Shown: positions 11,073 to 23,741 of the stretch, piece by piece
Position numbering within the stretch: the first letter of the stretch is position 1
Layout: each line of letters opens with the position of its first letter
From: Nocardia sp. BMG51109
GTDB taxonomy: Bacteria > Actinomycetota > Actinomycetes > Mycobacteriales > Mycobacteriaceae
Direction: 5' to 3'
Assembly: GCF_000526215.1 (NCBI RefSeq)
Contig: NZ_JAFQ01000004.1
Coordinates: forward strand, 7,192,001-7,256,000
Length of the DNA: 64,000 bases
Translations under genes and position numbers: made by a program
The notes under the pieces: model-generated
Seen by the model: the letters and a program-made list of their open reading frames with translations, nothing else
What the model was told of the DNA's origin: nothing
The model's database searches: none

Positions 11073-12263
11073 CTACTCCTCCCAGAACTCCTCGAGCGTG
11101 GCCGAGACGTGTTCGGCGAAATCGCCCAGGGCGTCGTCGCCGGTGCAGCGGGCGTCCTCGGCCAGTGCCGCCCAGCGGTTGATGAGCGCGGCCGAACGCG
11201 GAACGGACAGGCCGTGTTCGCGGGCGGCGGCGATGCGGGCGTGGTCGGCCGGCAGGAACCAGTAGGTGGTCAGCCACACCCAGATGAGGCGGGCCTCCAG
11301 GATGCGCTCGGCGAGCAGCTCGTCGTCGGCGAGGGCCGGCCACACGCCGACCACCTCGGAGCGCCACGCCTCCACCATCTGCCGCGCCCGCTCGCGCGAC
11401 AGCTCGACATCGCACAGGCAGCCGGGGAACGACACCAGCGCGTACGCGATGTCGAGCGTGGCGTCCCGGAAACCGCCCCACTCGTAGTCGAGGAAGCGGG
11501 CGCCCTGTTCGTTCAGGATGACGTTGTCGGGGCACAGGTCGGACGGGCTGAACGCGCGGAACCGCCCCGCGGAGAACAGCCGGTTGCCCCGCACGATGCG
11601 CTCGGCGATCTCACCGGGCACCGTGATGCCCAGCTCGCGCTCCAGCAACCCGGGCACCTCGCCGATGGCCGACTCCGCCTGCTCGGCGATGCCGTCGACC
11701 CGGTGCGGCACGTCCACCCGGCGCAGCAGCGCCACGAAATCGGGTTCGCGGCCGACCGTGGCCGCGTGCATGCGGCCCAGGGCCTGGGCGAAGGCCATCA
11801 GCGCGTTGCGGGTCGCCGGTTCGGCGCCGGACTGCAGCACGGTGGTCAGCGACATGTTCTCGCCGAGATCACTGAGAATCAGCAGCCGCTCGGGCAGGCT
11901 GTGTGCCAGCAGGTAGGCGCCGGGACGATGTTCGCTGCTCAGCGCAGTGGTGAACTGGTAGGACACCGCCTCGCGCAGGAAGGCCGAGTCGATGCTGCCC
12001 ACTCCGGGGGCCAGCCCGCCGATTCGTGGATCCTGCGCGGCGCCGCGAACCTGCTTGACGATCAGGGTCCGGGGCAGCGAGAACGCGTTCTCCGCAACAC
12101 GCACACGCAGTACCGTCGTCCTACCACTGCCGCTGAGCTCGATCGGATCGCTCAGCTTTACCGGAGCACCCATTCGCTTTGTGAGCAACTGTTGTGCCGC
12201 GGACACGACTTCGGCGGCGCGTTCGGCCAATAGTGCGGTCATCGGATCCCAAGTTACTCGCAT
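11073..12263 (-). CDS. Aminoglycoside-phosphotransferase-fold kinase-like protein
   Basis: A 396-residue protein of the APH/choline-kinase fold. The N-lobe has LIVKQVRG. The catalytic loop reads SPSDLCPDN, where the usual HGD is changed to PSD while the base Asp and the Asn five residues on are kept. The metal-binding Asp is in FLDYEWGGFRD. The phosphate acceptor is unknown, and no drug-resistance role can be claimed. ATG 12263 has GAAAGTGA upstream; in-frame ATGs at 12329 and seven codons inside are alternatives. It diverges from the proline-rich membrane protein at 12471. Confidence 0.7.
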   Translation of the reverse strand: MRVTWDPMTALLAERAAEVVSAAQQLLTKRMGAPVKLSDPIELSGSGRTTVLRVRVAENAFSLPRTLIVKQVRGAAQDPRIGGLAPGVGSIDSAFLREAVSYQFTTALSSEHRPGAYLLAHSLPERLLILSDLGENMSLTTVLQSGAEPATRNALMAFAQALGRMHAATVGREPDFVALLRRVDVPHRVDGIAEQAESAIGEVPGLLERELGITVPGEIAERIVRGNRLFSAGRFRAFSPSDLCPDNVILNEQGARFLDYEWGGFRDATLDIAYALVSFPGCLCDVELSRERARQMVEAWRSEVVGVWPALADDELLAERILEARLIWVWLTTYWFLPADHARIAAAREHGLSVPRSAALINRWAALAEDARCTGDDALGDFAEHVSATLEEFWEE

Positions 12264-12470
12264 CGGGTCACTTTCAGCGAGCGGTTCGGCAACCTTTCGC
12301 GCGTCGCTCGGCGTGTCATTGTGAAGCATTCGCTACCGGTGCTGGATCGTGGTCGGCGGCACCCGGACACCCGTGCCACCGTTGCTTGACACATCCTGCC
12401 GGGTCCGGTTGTCTCATCGTCAACTGCCGTGCGCCACACCGCAACCCGGGCGATTCGAAAGGTCCCACCG

Positions 12471-13676
12471 ATGACCCATTCTCCGCAGTCAGGGCCGAGG
12501 CCCTCCGGCGACACACCGGCGGAGTCGGGCGGTGAACCGTCCCCGGCGGGGTCCGGACATCATCACGATCCGGTGTCGCCCCCGGCGAGTGGCGGCGCCG
12601 AGGATCCGGAGCACGGCACGCACGCGATGCCCGGCGCGACCGGGTACCGCGGGACCGAAGGACCGGCCGGCCCGGGCGGCGCACCGGCGGACCCGCCGCC
12701 CGCGGCGCCGCCACCGGCCGCACCCCTACCGCCACCGGTCTCGGGGGCGGCCCCGGTACCCCCGCCCACCCCGGGAGGAGCGCCCGCCTCGGGAGCGCCC
12801 CAGCCTCCCGGCGCCGCATCCGGACCGCCCACCGCGGAACAGAGCCGGCAGGTCTACGGTTCGGCCCCGCCCCAGGGCGCGGAGCCGTACCCGACCGCGC
12901 CGCCGCCCGGACCGGCCGGACCGCCGACCTCGGAGTGGGGACAGACCGCCGAGATGCCGTCCGGCTACGACGGATACGGCGAGGCGCCACCGCAATCCGG
13001 CCAGGCACCACCGCAATTCGGCCGGACGCCACCGCAGGCCGGCGCCCCGGCCGCCCCGTTCGAACTGAGCGTCCCCGACGCGATCGGCTACGGCTGGACC
13101 AGGTTCCGCAGCAATTGGATGCCGTGGGTCGCCATCACACTCGTCGGGTTCATCGCCTATCTCGCGGTGACCCTGGTGATCAACGTCGGCAACGTCGACT
13201 CGCTGTTGCCGCTGGTGCTGATCTTCCTGGTGGCCTCGATGGTCGTCTGGCTGTTGCAGGCGGCCATGATTCGCGGCGGACTGGCCGAAACCGACGGCAC
13301 CCCACCGGATTTCCAGGCTTTCTTCGGATTCGTCAACGCCGGCAACGTGCTGCTCACCGCGCTGCTGGTCTTCGTCGCCGCGTGGATCGGCGCGCTGCTG
13401 TGCCTCCTTCCCGCCCTGATCGTCGGTTTCCTGTGCATGTTCTCGCTGCACTTCGTGATCGATCGGGACCAGGATCCGTTCACGGCGATCAAATCCAGCG
13501 TCCAGCTGGTGGTCACCAATCCCGGATCGACCGCTCTGCTGGCGCTGGCGATCGTCGTGATGACCCTGGTGTCCCTGCTGTTCTGCGCCATCCCGCTGCT
13601 GGTCGTGGGCCCGATCAGTGCCATCTCGGTGACCTACGCGTATCGCGTACTGGTCGGCGGCCTCGTCGTCCCCTGA
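12471..13676 (+). CDS. Pro/Gly-rich multi-pass membrane protein (Rv2560-like)
   Basis: A 401-residue protein. About 190 N-terminal residues are Pro/Gly/Ala-rich and disordered, with short repeats such as PPQ(S/F)GQAPPQ. A membrane domain follows, starting FELSVPDAIGYGW, with five to six hydrophobic helices and a cytosolic loop SSVQLVVTNPG. Composition, length and place match the M. tuberculosis proline- and glycine-rich transmembrane protein Rv2560, next to rarA there as well. Function unknown. ATG 12471 has GAAAGG nine bases upstream. The stop codon lies inside a 17-bp tandem repeat. Confidence 0.8.
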   Translation: MTHSPQSGPRPSGDTPAESGGEPSPAGSGHHHDPVSPPASGGAEDPEHGTHAMPGATGYRGTEGPAGPGGAPADPPPAAPPPAAPLPPPVSGAAPVPPPTPGGAPASGAPQPPGAASGPPTAEQSRQVYGSAPPQGAEPYPTAPPPGPAGPPTSEWGQTAEMPSGYDGYGEAPPQSGQAPPQFGRTPPQAGAPAAPFELSVPDAIGYGWTRFRSNWMPWVAITLVGFIAYLAVTLVINVGNVDSLLPLVLIFLVASMVVWLLQAAMIRGGLAETDGTPPDFQAFFGFVNAGNVLLTALLVFVAAWIGALLCLLPALIVGFLCMFSLHFVIDRDQDPFTAIKSSVQLVVTNPGSTALLALAIVVMTLVSLLFCAIPLLVVGPISAISVTYAYRVLVGGLVVP

Positions 13677-13751
13677 GCCCAGTCGTCCCCTGAGCCCAGT
13701 CGTCCCCTGAACCCAGTCGGCCCCCGAGCCCAGCCCGGCCCCCGAGCCCAA
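13667..13751. repeat. 17-bp tandem repeat, five copies, spanning a stop codon
   Basis: Five direct copies start at 13667, 13684, 13701, 13718 and 13735. The unit is CGTCCCCTGAGCCCAGT, perfect in the first two copies, one base off in the third and more diverged in the last two. The first copy holds the last codons and TGA stop of the membrane-protein gene, so the array seems to have grown out of that gene's 3' end into the spacer before aspS. Confidence 0.95.
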
Positions 13752-13775
13752 CCGGCCCCGGAGCGCCCGCCCCCG

Positions 13776-15563
<1,788 letters not shown>

Positions 15564-15808
15564 GGGATTCCTTTCGACGACTCGATGCACCGGCGCGATG
15601 TGACCAGGCGCGCCCCAATAGTAGTGAGAGGCGCGCGCCCATCGAAAACCGATATCCGCGCCACGGCGGCACCCGGCCGCGCCGCGGGTAATCGGGCCAC
15701 GCGCATGACACGCCGCACCGGACGGGTGCGCGGGCCTATCGGACCGGGAACGGCGCCCGGACCAGGTACGATTTCGTTCCGGTTGACCAGCCGTGAGAGA
15801 GCGACATC

Positions 15809-16720
15809 ATGACCTTCAACGAGGGTTTTCAGATCGATCCGGACCGGGTGTCGGAGGGCGGCGGCCCGGGGATGGGCGGCAAGCTCGCGCTCGGCGGTGG
15901 CGCCGGCGGGTTGATCGTGCTCGTCCTCGCGCTGCTGTTCGGCGGTGATCCCGGATCGCTGCTCGGCCAGTTCACCGGCGCCCCGAACGGCGGCCAGACC
16001 ACGCAGAATCAGCCGACGCACTGCCGGACCCCGGACGACGCCAACACCTACGTCGACTGCCGGGTCCGCGCCACCGTGCAGAGCCTGGACGCGGTGTGGA
16101 CCGCGGAGCTGCCGGCACAGACCCGCCGGGAATACTCCGAACCGAAGGTGCGGCTGTTCTCCGGCATTGTGTCCACCGGCTGCGGCGGCGCCTCCAGCGA
16201 GGTCGGCCCCTTCTACTGTCCGGCGGATCGCACGGCGTACTTCGACACCAGCTTCTTCCAGGAACTGCGCGACCGATTCGGGGCGCGCGGCGGCCCGCTG
16301 GCCGAGGAGTATGTGGTCGCCCACGAATTCGGCCATCACATCCAGAATCTGCTCGGCGACAGCGCCCGGGCGCAGCGCGACCCCAAGGGCCCGGAGTCCG
16401 GCTCGGTGCGGCTGGAACTGCAGGCGGACTGCTACGCCGGGCTGTGGGCCCACTACGCCGACGAGATGCCGGCGCCCGGCAGCACCCTGCCGTTTCTCAA
16501 GACGCTGACCGACAACGATATTCGCGACGCCCTGTCCGCGGCCGCCGCCGTCGGCGACGACCGCATCCAGAAGGCCTCGACCGGACGCGTGAACCCCGAG
16601 GGCTGGACGCACGGCTCCTCCGAACAGCGCCAGCGGTGGTTCCTGTCCGGGTACCGCACCGGCCAGGTCCGCTCCTGCGACACCTTCTCGGCCACCGACC
16701 TGAACAGCCCGCCGGCCTGA
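15809..16720 (+). CDS. Neutral zinc metallopeptidase (YpfJ/Rv2575 family)
   Basis: A 303-residue membrane-anchored protein. A short N-terminal cytoplasmic part MTFNEGFQID is followed by one membrane segment at about residues 31-49, then an extracytoplasmic zinc-peptidase domain with HEFGHHIQ near residue 173, and ELQADCYAG with the likely third metal ligand. It belongs to the putative neutral zinc metallopeptidase family and matches M. tuberculosis Rv2575 in position. The substrate is unknown. The ATG follows GAGAGAG nearby. Confidence 0.88.
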   Translation: MTFNEGFQIDPDRVSEGGGPGMGGKLALGGGAGGLIVLVLALLFGGDPGSLLGQFTGAPNGGQTTQNQPTHCRTPDDANTYVDCRVRATVQSLDAVWTAELPAQTRREYSEPKVRLFSGIVSTGCGGASSEVGPFYCPADRTAYFDTSFFQELRDRFGARGGPLAEEYVVAHEFGHHIQNLLGDSARAQRDPKGPESGSVRLELQADCYAGLWAHYADEMPAPGSTLPFLKTLTDNDIRDALSAAAAVGDDRIQKASTGRVNPEGWTHGSSEQRQRWFLSGYRTGQVRSCDTFSATDLNSPPA

Positions 16721-16926
16721 GCACCGACCGCACTCGCGCCCAGCCGACGGTCGGCTGTGAGTTGCGCTCCCGGTTCGGCAACGGCCGCACGGTCCGCGGA
16801 TGCGCGCCCGCAGCGAGCCTGAACGCCGGTGTGCGGCAGGTCGGGCGTGTCGCCGACGAAATCCACCGGTACGGTCCACAATCACGGGCGGCGGCGAGGG
16901 GCCGCCGGATGAGGAGAGGGCGCGCT

Positions 16927-17502
16927 ATGCGAAGAGTTTCCGCGGCAACACTTTTCCGGAGACGGGCGACCGGCACCGGGTTCGCCCGTGCGTCCGCCGG
17001 AGTCGTCCTCGCGGCCACGCTGCTCGGCGCGGGCGCCGTCGCCGCCGGTCCGGTCGCGTCCGAACCCGCCACCGCACCGCCCGCGTCGGTGTCCTTGACA
17101 CTCACCACGATTCCCGCGGGCTGGCGGGAACGCACCGACCTCCGCCCGACGCTGCAGGTGCAGCCCGACGGGCGTGCCGTCGAGAGCCCCGACGCCACCG
17201 ATCCGAAGCGCCCGGCCGACACCCCGCCGAAGCAGGTGAACGGCAGGGTGGCCGCCGAGGCGGTGAATTCGGCACTGGCCGAGGCACGCTCGCTCGCGAC
17301 GGCCGACCTGGGCACCCCGCCGAACGGCGACGCCGGCAGCACCCTGCTGGACTTCCTCGGCACCACCCCCGACCAGGACGTCCACCTGGCGCTGTACGCA
17401 CCCGACAGCACGGACGGCTGGACCTCCGAACAACTCGCCAACCGCCAGCGCTTCACCGACCTGTGCGCCAAGCTCGTCACTTCCTTCGCTCCGGACCACT
17501 GA
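16927..17502 (+). CDS. Secreted hypothetical protein with signal peptide
   Basis: A 191-residue protein beginning MRRVSAATLFRRR, with a hydrophobic signal segment at about residues 21-42 ending near AAGPVASEP, then a soluble domain with SVSLTLTTIPAGWRE and a C-terminal helix. I recognise no family. ATG 16927 follows AGGAGAGG at seven bases. A second in-frame ATG at 16909 would overlap that ribosome site, so the later start is preferred. It lies 206 bases after the metallopeptidase on the same strand. Confidence 0.65.
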   Translation: MRRVSAATLFRRRATGTGFARASAGVVLAATLLGAGAVAAGPVASEPATAPPASVSLTLTTIPAGWRERTDLRPTLQVQPDGRAVESPDATDPKRPADTPPKQVNGRVAAEAVNSALAEARSLATADLGTPPNGDAGSTLLDFLGTTPDQDVHLALYAPDSTDGWTSEQLANRQRFTDLCAKLVTSFAPDH

Positions 17503-17529
17503 CGGCAGCTCGCTCCAAGCCGAGCAAGC

Positions 17530-17775
17530 TTATTCCCCCACTATCGTCCGGTTCCCGCCCGAGGCAGGCCACTGTTCGCTGTTCAACGGTCTGCTTCGAG
17601 TCGCGAGCATCATCCGCAGGACGGCCATCGCGCGATGATTGCGCTTCGGATCCCGAGCGAGGATGGCGACAACCGCGGCCACCGTTGTGATGAGAGCGTC
17701 CGCTGCGCGCTTGATCAGAGCAGCCGCGCAGAGGGTTGCCGACGCGACGGCAAGGACATCCGTGGGTAAGGGCAT
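17530..17775 (-). CDS. Small hypothetical protein (81 residues), probably helical
   Basis: The frame starts at ATG 17775 with AGGAG ten bases upstream and encodes MPLPTDVLAVASATL..., an amphipathic helical stretch (TLCAAALIKRAADALI) followed by a basic segment LARDPKRNHRAM. Its 3' end converges on the secreted-protein gene, 27 bases apart. I recognise no named family. The remaining spacer up to korB (17776-17976) holds nothing convincing. Confidence 0.45.
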   Translation of the reverse strand: MPLPTDVLAVASATLCAAALIKRAADALITTVAAVVAILARDPKRNHRAMAVLRMMLATRSRPLNSEQWPASGGNRTIVGE

Positions 17776-17976
17776 TGGCGTTGTACTCCTGGCATGGGAA
17801 CAGAGACAACGCCAGCTCCGGACACCCCTCGGCCCACAGATGGCATTCGTTGTATGCATTGTGCTGCGCACAAGGGATTGCCGCAAATTTGCGAAAGCTC
17901 AATGACCGGTCGGCCACCCGTTTCGCCCGACGGACCGAGTGGGACGTGGGCGATCAACAGGCCGCACCCGATTTGC

Positions 17977-19052
17977 TCAGCCGACGGTCCAGGTCTCCTT
18001 ACCCGTCAGCAGCTCTTGCAGGGAGTTCTCCCCCACCGGTATGCGTTCGCGAGCCGTCGTCAGCTGGGCGCGGACGCCGTCGTCGTAGGTCGGGCGGGAC
18101 ACGCTGCGGAAGATGCCGACCGGTACGTGCGACAGGTCCTGGTCCGACAGCCGCGACAGCGCGTACGCGTACTCGGGATCCTCGGCGTAGGCGTCGTGCA
18201 CGACGATCTCGGACTCGGCCACGGCGTCGGTGCGCACCACCTCGAGCCCGAATCCGCTACGCACGACCGCGAATTCGCCCTCCCCGCCGAACCGGACGGG
18301 CTCGCCGTGCCGCAGCCGGATCAGGTGCGATTCGGCGTTGTCGCGGCGGAGCGAGTCGAACGAGCCGTCGTTGAAGATCGGGCAGTCCTGCAGGATCTCC
18401 ACGAAGGAGGTGCCCCGGTGCTCGGCGGCCGCCCGCAGCACCTCGGTGAGCCCGGCGCGGTCGGAGTCCAGCGCCCGGGCCGCGAACGTCGACTCGGCGC
18501 CCAGGGCCACCGACAGCGTGTTGAACGGGTGGTCCACCGAACCCATCGGCGTCGACTTGGTGATCTTGCCGCTCTCCGAGGTCGGCGAGTACTGCCCCTT
18601 GGTCAGCCCGTAGATCCGGTTGTTGAACAGCAGGATCGTCATGTTCACGTTGCGGCGCAGCGCGTGGATGAGGTGATTGCCGCCGATGGACAGCGCATCG
18701 CCGTCGCCCGTCACCACCCAGACCGACAGATCCGGCCGCGTCACGGCCAGGCCGGTGGCGATGGCCGGCGCGCGGCCGTGGATGGAGTGGATGCCGTAGG
18801 CGTCCAGGTAGTACGGGAACCGGCTGGAACAGCCGATCCCCGAGACGAACATCAGATTCTCGCGGCGCAGCCCCAACTCGGCGAGGAACCCGCGCACGGT
18901 GGCGAGGATGACGTAGTCGCCACAGCCCGGGCACCAGCGCACCTCCTGATCGGAGGTGAAGTCCTTGACCTTCTGCGGCCCGTCCGCGCCGGGCACCCCG
19001 GACAGTCCGGTCAGGCCGAGATCGGTTCCGGCGAGCGAGGTTTCGACAATGG

Positions 19053-19056
<4 letters not shown>
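17977..19056 (-). CDS. korB: 2-oxoacid:ferredoxin oxidoreductase, beta subunit (KorB-like)
   Basis: A 359-residue thiamine-diphosphate-binding subunit that with KorA converts 2-oxoglutarate (or another 2-oxoacid) plus CoA to the acyl-CoA and reduced ferredoxin. Visible are the cluster motif RWCPGCGDY near residue 30, GIGCSSRFPYY, the ThDP motif GDGDALSIGGNHL with a following FNNRIYGLTKGQ, and PTSESGKITKS. The ATG overlaps the korA stop by four bases (ATGA). The M. tuberculosis homologues are Rv2454c/Rv2455c, which lie elsewhere in that genome. Confidence 0.93.
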
Positions 19057-20978
<1,922 letters not shown>

Positions 20979-21098
20979 GTGCCCGCATCACTTCCTCGTC
21001 GATATGAGGTACCACTGGCCAAGTTACTCCCCCGCACCCCGGACACACCCGAGTTATGTGCGGTCCAACATGATTCGGCAGAACTCGCCGAGCTCGGG

Positions 21099-22124
21099 TC
21101 AGGCGAACAGCGCCAGCTGCGAATCGGGCTGTGGCACACCGTTGTCCGGCTCGTGACGTGGTGTTACGCCGGCGGATCGGTCGCGGTTCAGTCCGTGTCG
21201 CGCGAGCAGCGGCTCGACCCGACCACGCAGCCACGCCGAATACTCCGGTGTGACGTACGCCCCACGACCGTACAGTTGCCGGTATCGGCGCAGCAGCGCC
21301 GGGTGGTGGGTGCCCAGCCAGTCCAGGAACCAGCCGCGGGTGCTGCCGCGCAGATGCATCGGGAACGCGACCGCGCTCGCCGCGCCGGCCGCCGCGATCT
21401 CGCCGAACAACGCGTCCAGGTGTGCCCTGCCATCGGTCAGGCAGGGGATGACCGGCGCCACCATGACGTGCACCGGGAAACCGGCCTCGGTCAGCGCCCG
21501 CACCAGCTCCAGCCGGGCCCGCGGCGAGGGCGTGCCCGACTCCAGGGCGCGGTGCAGATCCTCGTCCAGAATGGCGATCGAGACCGCCAGGCTCACCGGC
21601 ACCACGCCGGCGGCCCCGGTCAGCAGCGGCAGATCGCGGCGCAGCAGCGTGCCCTTGGTGAGGATGGAGAAGGGCGTACCCGACTCGGCCAGCGCGCCGA
21701 TGATGCCCGGCATCAACCGGTAGCGCCCCTCCGCCCGCTGGTACGGGTCGGTATTGGTGCCCAGCGCCACCCCGTCGCGCCGCCACGACCGCCGGCGCAG
21801 TTCGCGCCGCAATACCGCGGCGACATTGGTCTTCACCACGATCTGGGTGTCGAAATCGCGGCCCGCGTCCAGTTCCAGGTACTCGTGACTGCCGCGGGCG
21901 AAGCAGTACCGGCAGGCGTGCGAACAGCCGCGCATCGGGTTGATCGTCCACTCGAACGGCAACCCCGAACCCGCCGGCAACCGGTTCAGCGCGCTCTTGC
22001 ACAGCACCTCGTGGAACGTGACCCCGTCGAACTCCGGGGTCCGCACGCTGCGCACGAAACCGGCCCGCTCGAGGCCGGGGAGGGCCCCGTCATCGGCGTC
22101 GAGGGTCTGGTTCTGCCACCGCAC
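21099..22124 (-). CDS. Radical SAM protein (Rv2578c family, intein-homing/SPL-like)
   Basis: A 341-residue protein with the radical SAM cluster motif CSHACRYC (CxxxCxxC) near residue 70, then FARGSHEYL, LGTNTDPYQRAEGRY, LTKGTLLRRD and HLRGSTRGWF. It is the counterpart of M. tuberculosis Rv2578c, which I recall as an SOS-regulated gene sometimes labelled splB. GTG 22124 gives VRWQNQTL... as in the mycobacterial protein, with GGAAGGG immediately before it. A TTG at 22160 in the same frame is the alternative. If GTG is right, the SOS box ends about ten bases before the start and the mRNA may be leaderless. Confidence 0.85.
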   Translation of the reverse strand: MRWQNQTLDADDGALPGLERAGFVRSVRTPEFDGVTFHEVLCKSALNRLPAGSGLPFEWTINPMRGCSHACRYCFARGSHEYLELDAGRDFDTQIVVKTNVAAVLRRELRRRSWRRDGVALGTNTDPYQRAEGRYRLMPGIIGALAESGTPFSILTKGTLLRRDLPLLTGAAGVVPVSLAVSIAILDEDLHRALESGTPSPRARLELVRALTEAGFPVHVMVAPVIPCLTDGRAHLDALFGEIAAAGAASAVAFPMHLRGSTRGWFLDWLGTHHPALLRRYRQLYGRGAYVTPEYSAWLRGRVEPLLARHGLNRDRSAGVTPRHEPDNGVPQPDSQLALFA

Positions 22125-22133
22125 CCCTTCCAG

Positions 22134-22149
22134 TCGAACATCTGTTCTA
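22134..22149 (-). promoter_or_regulatory. LexA (SOS) box
   Basis: The 16-mer TCGAACATCTGTTCTA matches the mycobacterial SOS box TCGAAC-N4-GTTCGA at 11 of 12 fixed bases. It sits directly in front of the radical SAM gene. SOS control of the M. tuberculosis homologue is known from the literature as I recall it; control here is inferred from the match and position. Confidence 0.75.
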
Positions 22150-22156
22150 ATCACTG

Positions 22157-23173
22157 TCAAGCAAGGCTGGGCGCCTCCGGGCGCAGCGCCGCCCCCTGAT
22201 AAAAGGCGATCAGGTCGCGCACCGTCTCCTCGGTCGGCCGCGGCCGGTAGCCGAGTTCCGCCTCGGCCTTCGACCCGTCCACCACCGGCGCCGACAGCAG
22301 CGCGCCCATGGCCGCCTTGGACACCCGGTCGCTGCCGAACAACCTCGCCGCCGGCTCCAGCACCGGCAGCGCCGCCGAGATGACCTTGGGCGGGATCGCG
22401 AACGACGGGCCGCGCTTACCGTTCACCGCGGCGGCCATCCGGCTGACCTCGAGCATCGTGACCATCGCGCCGGTCAGCAGATAGTTCTCGCCGGTCCGCC
22501 CGTGCTCGCCGGCCAGGATCAGCCCGGCGGCCACATCGCGCACGTCGACCAGGTCGAAGCCGCCGCCGATCATCACCGGCACCCGGCCGCGGGCACAGTC
22601 CCGCAGCGTCGTGTTGATCCGGGAGCCGGAATGGTCGACCGGACCGTACACGCCGGTCGGGTTGCAGATCACCGCGTCCAGCCCGGCGTCGATCACGGCC
22701 CGCAGCTCGACCTCGCCCTGCGCCTTGGACCGGTCGTAGACCGGCAGGCCGGGATCGACCGACCGCGCCGAATTCTCATCGATGCGACCGCCGCAGGTGT
22801 ACTGATCGAAGGCGTGGATGGAGCTGGCGTGCACCATCCGGCGCACACCCACCGCGCGGGCGGCCTCGGCCACCACGCGCACGCCCTCGGTGTTCACCCG
22901 CCAGGCCAGGTCGTTGCGGTGCGCCAGGGTGATCACCGCGACCAGGTGGTAGACCACCTCGGCGCCGTCCAGGGCGGTACGCAGAGATTCCGGGTCCAGC
23001 ACGTCGCCGGTCACCCAGGTCACGCCCGGGCCGGCCGTGCCGCGTTCGGGCCCGTCGCCCCAGCCGACCGGCCGAACCCGATCGACCGCCGTCACCTCGT
23101 GACCCCCCGCCACCAGCCGGTGGAGCAGATTCGTGCCAAGGAAGCCGGCTGCGCCGGTCACTGCGACCTTCAT
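22157..23173 (-). CDS. NAD-dependent epimerase / 3-beta-hydroxysteroid dehydrogenase-like protein
   Basis: A 338-residue extended short-chain dehydrogenase. The Rossmann motif GAAGFLG is at residues 7-13, VDR marks the acidic end of beta-2, the catalytic Ser-Tyr-Lys is seen as ASSIHAF and YDRSK, and CNPTGVYGP and DLVDVRDVA follow. The family includes sugar epimerases, dihydroflavonol reductases and 3-beta-HSD/isomerases. The two KstR-like operators just upstream make a steroid or other lipid substrate plausible but do not prove it. ATG 23173. Confidence 0.8.
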   Translation of the reverse strand: MKVAVTGAAGFLGTNLLHRLVAGGHEVTAVDRVRPVGWGDGPERGTAGPGVTWVTGDVLDPESLRTALDGAEVVYHLVAVITLAHRNDLAWRVNTEGVRVVAEAARAVGVRRMVHASSIHAFDQYTCGGRIDENSARSVDPGLPVYDRSKAQGEVELRAVIDAGLDAVICNPTGVYGPVDHSGSRINTTLRDCARGRVPVMIGGGFDLVDVRDVAAGLILAGEHGRTGENYLLTGAMVTMLEVSRMAAAVNGKRGPSFAIPPKVISAALPVLEPAARLFGSDRVSKAAMGALLSAPVVDGSKAEAELGYRPRPTEETVRDLIAFYQGAALRPEAPSLA

Positions 23174-23186
23174 GGCACCGAGGATA

Positions 23187-23200
23187 TAGAACCCGTTTCA
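23187..23200. promoter_or_regulatory. KstR-like operator box 1
   Basis: TAGAACCCGTTTCA fits the 14-base KstR consensus TnnAACnnGTTnnA exactly. It lies 14 bases upstream of the epimerase/3-beta-HSD-like start, in the spacer shared with the divergent EspC-like gene. A TetR-family regulator of sterol catabolism is the expected binder; other TetR proteins can use similar sites. Confidence 0.55.
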
Positions 23201-23203
23201 AAT

Positions 23204-23217
23204 TGCAACACGTTCTA
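23204..23217. promoter_or_regulatory. KstR-like operator box 2
   Basis: TGCAACACGTTCTA also fits TnnAACnnGTTnnA exactly and is centred 17 bp from box 1, so the two dimers would sit about one and a half turns apart. The outer halves of the two boxes (TAGAAC and GTTCTA) are also inverted repeats of each other. Confidence 0.55.
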
Positions 23218-23344
23218 CTTTTCTCGGATTCCCGGCGGATTCCCGGTCCCGGCCGTCGCGTCCGGTCGAAACGTGTCGCGCTGGTCAGCTATATTGATGC
23301 GCAGCCGTCGCCGTCAGCCGACCGGCGATGCGGCGGTGCACGAG

Positions 23345-23382
23345 CACGACGTTCACGAAGGCTCACGACGTTCACGAAGGCT
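23345..23382. repeat. 19-bp perfect tandem duplication upstream of the EspC-like gene
   Basis: CACGACGTTCACGAAGGCT occurs twice in direct succession (23345-23363 and 23364-23382), ending 30 bases before the ATG at 23413. It may be a recent duplication or a pair of binding sites. Confidence 0.9.
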
Positions 23383-23412
23383 GATGATCACGATGATTGG
23401 GGGGCACATTCG

Positions 23413-23739
23413 ATGACGGAGAATCTTTCCGCCGAGACCGACGCGGTCCGGGCATTCGCCACGACACAGGAGGGGGTCGCCGGCCAGATCGCGGCCGCGG
23501 GCGATATGGACGCGGTCGGTCACGTCGCGGCGATGACACCGGTGTTCGGCCTCATCGGGGCAGACTATCTCGCCATGTTCGCGGCGGCACAGGTGTTGCA
23601 CTGCAAGGACATCAACGACCTGTCGGCCAAGTGTGACCACCTGGGCCGGGCCGCATTCGGCACCGCGGCGGTGTTCGACGACACCGACTCGGCCTTCCAG
23701 GGCGCGCTCGGTTCCCTCGGCAACGAGATCGGGGGCTGA
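23413..23739 (+). CDS. EspC-like type VII secretion target (DUF2580 family)
   Basis: A 108-residue helical protein whose start MTENLSAETDAVRAFA and middle GHVAAMTPVFGLIGADYLAMFAAA resemble EspC/EspF-type ESX-secreted proteins of mycobacteria. It has a Gly-rich end, SLGNEIGG. The following larger gene starts three bases after its stop, a pairing like espC-espA or espF-espE. No ESX membrane or ATPase gene is in the window, so the secretion apparatus must lie elsewhere. Confidence 0.7.
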   Translation: MTENLSAETDAVRAFATTQEGVAGQIAAAGDMDAVGHVAAMTPVFGLIGADYLAMFAAAQVLHCKDINDLSAKCDHLGRAAFGTAAVFDDTDSAFQGALGSLGNEIGG

Positions 23740-23741
23740 CC

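Noticed and set aside
16096..17502. 468-codon plus-strand frame joining the metallopeptidase region to the secreted protein
   Set aside because: The first part is an out-of-frame copy of the metallopeptidase gene; the signal peptide and ribosome site mark the real start at 16927.
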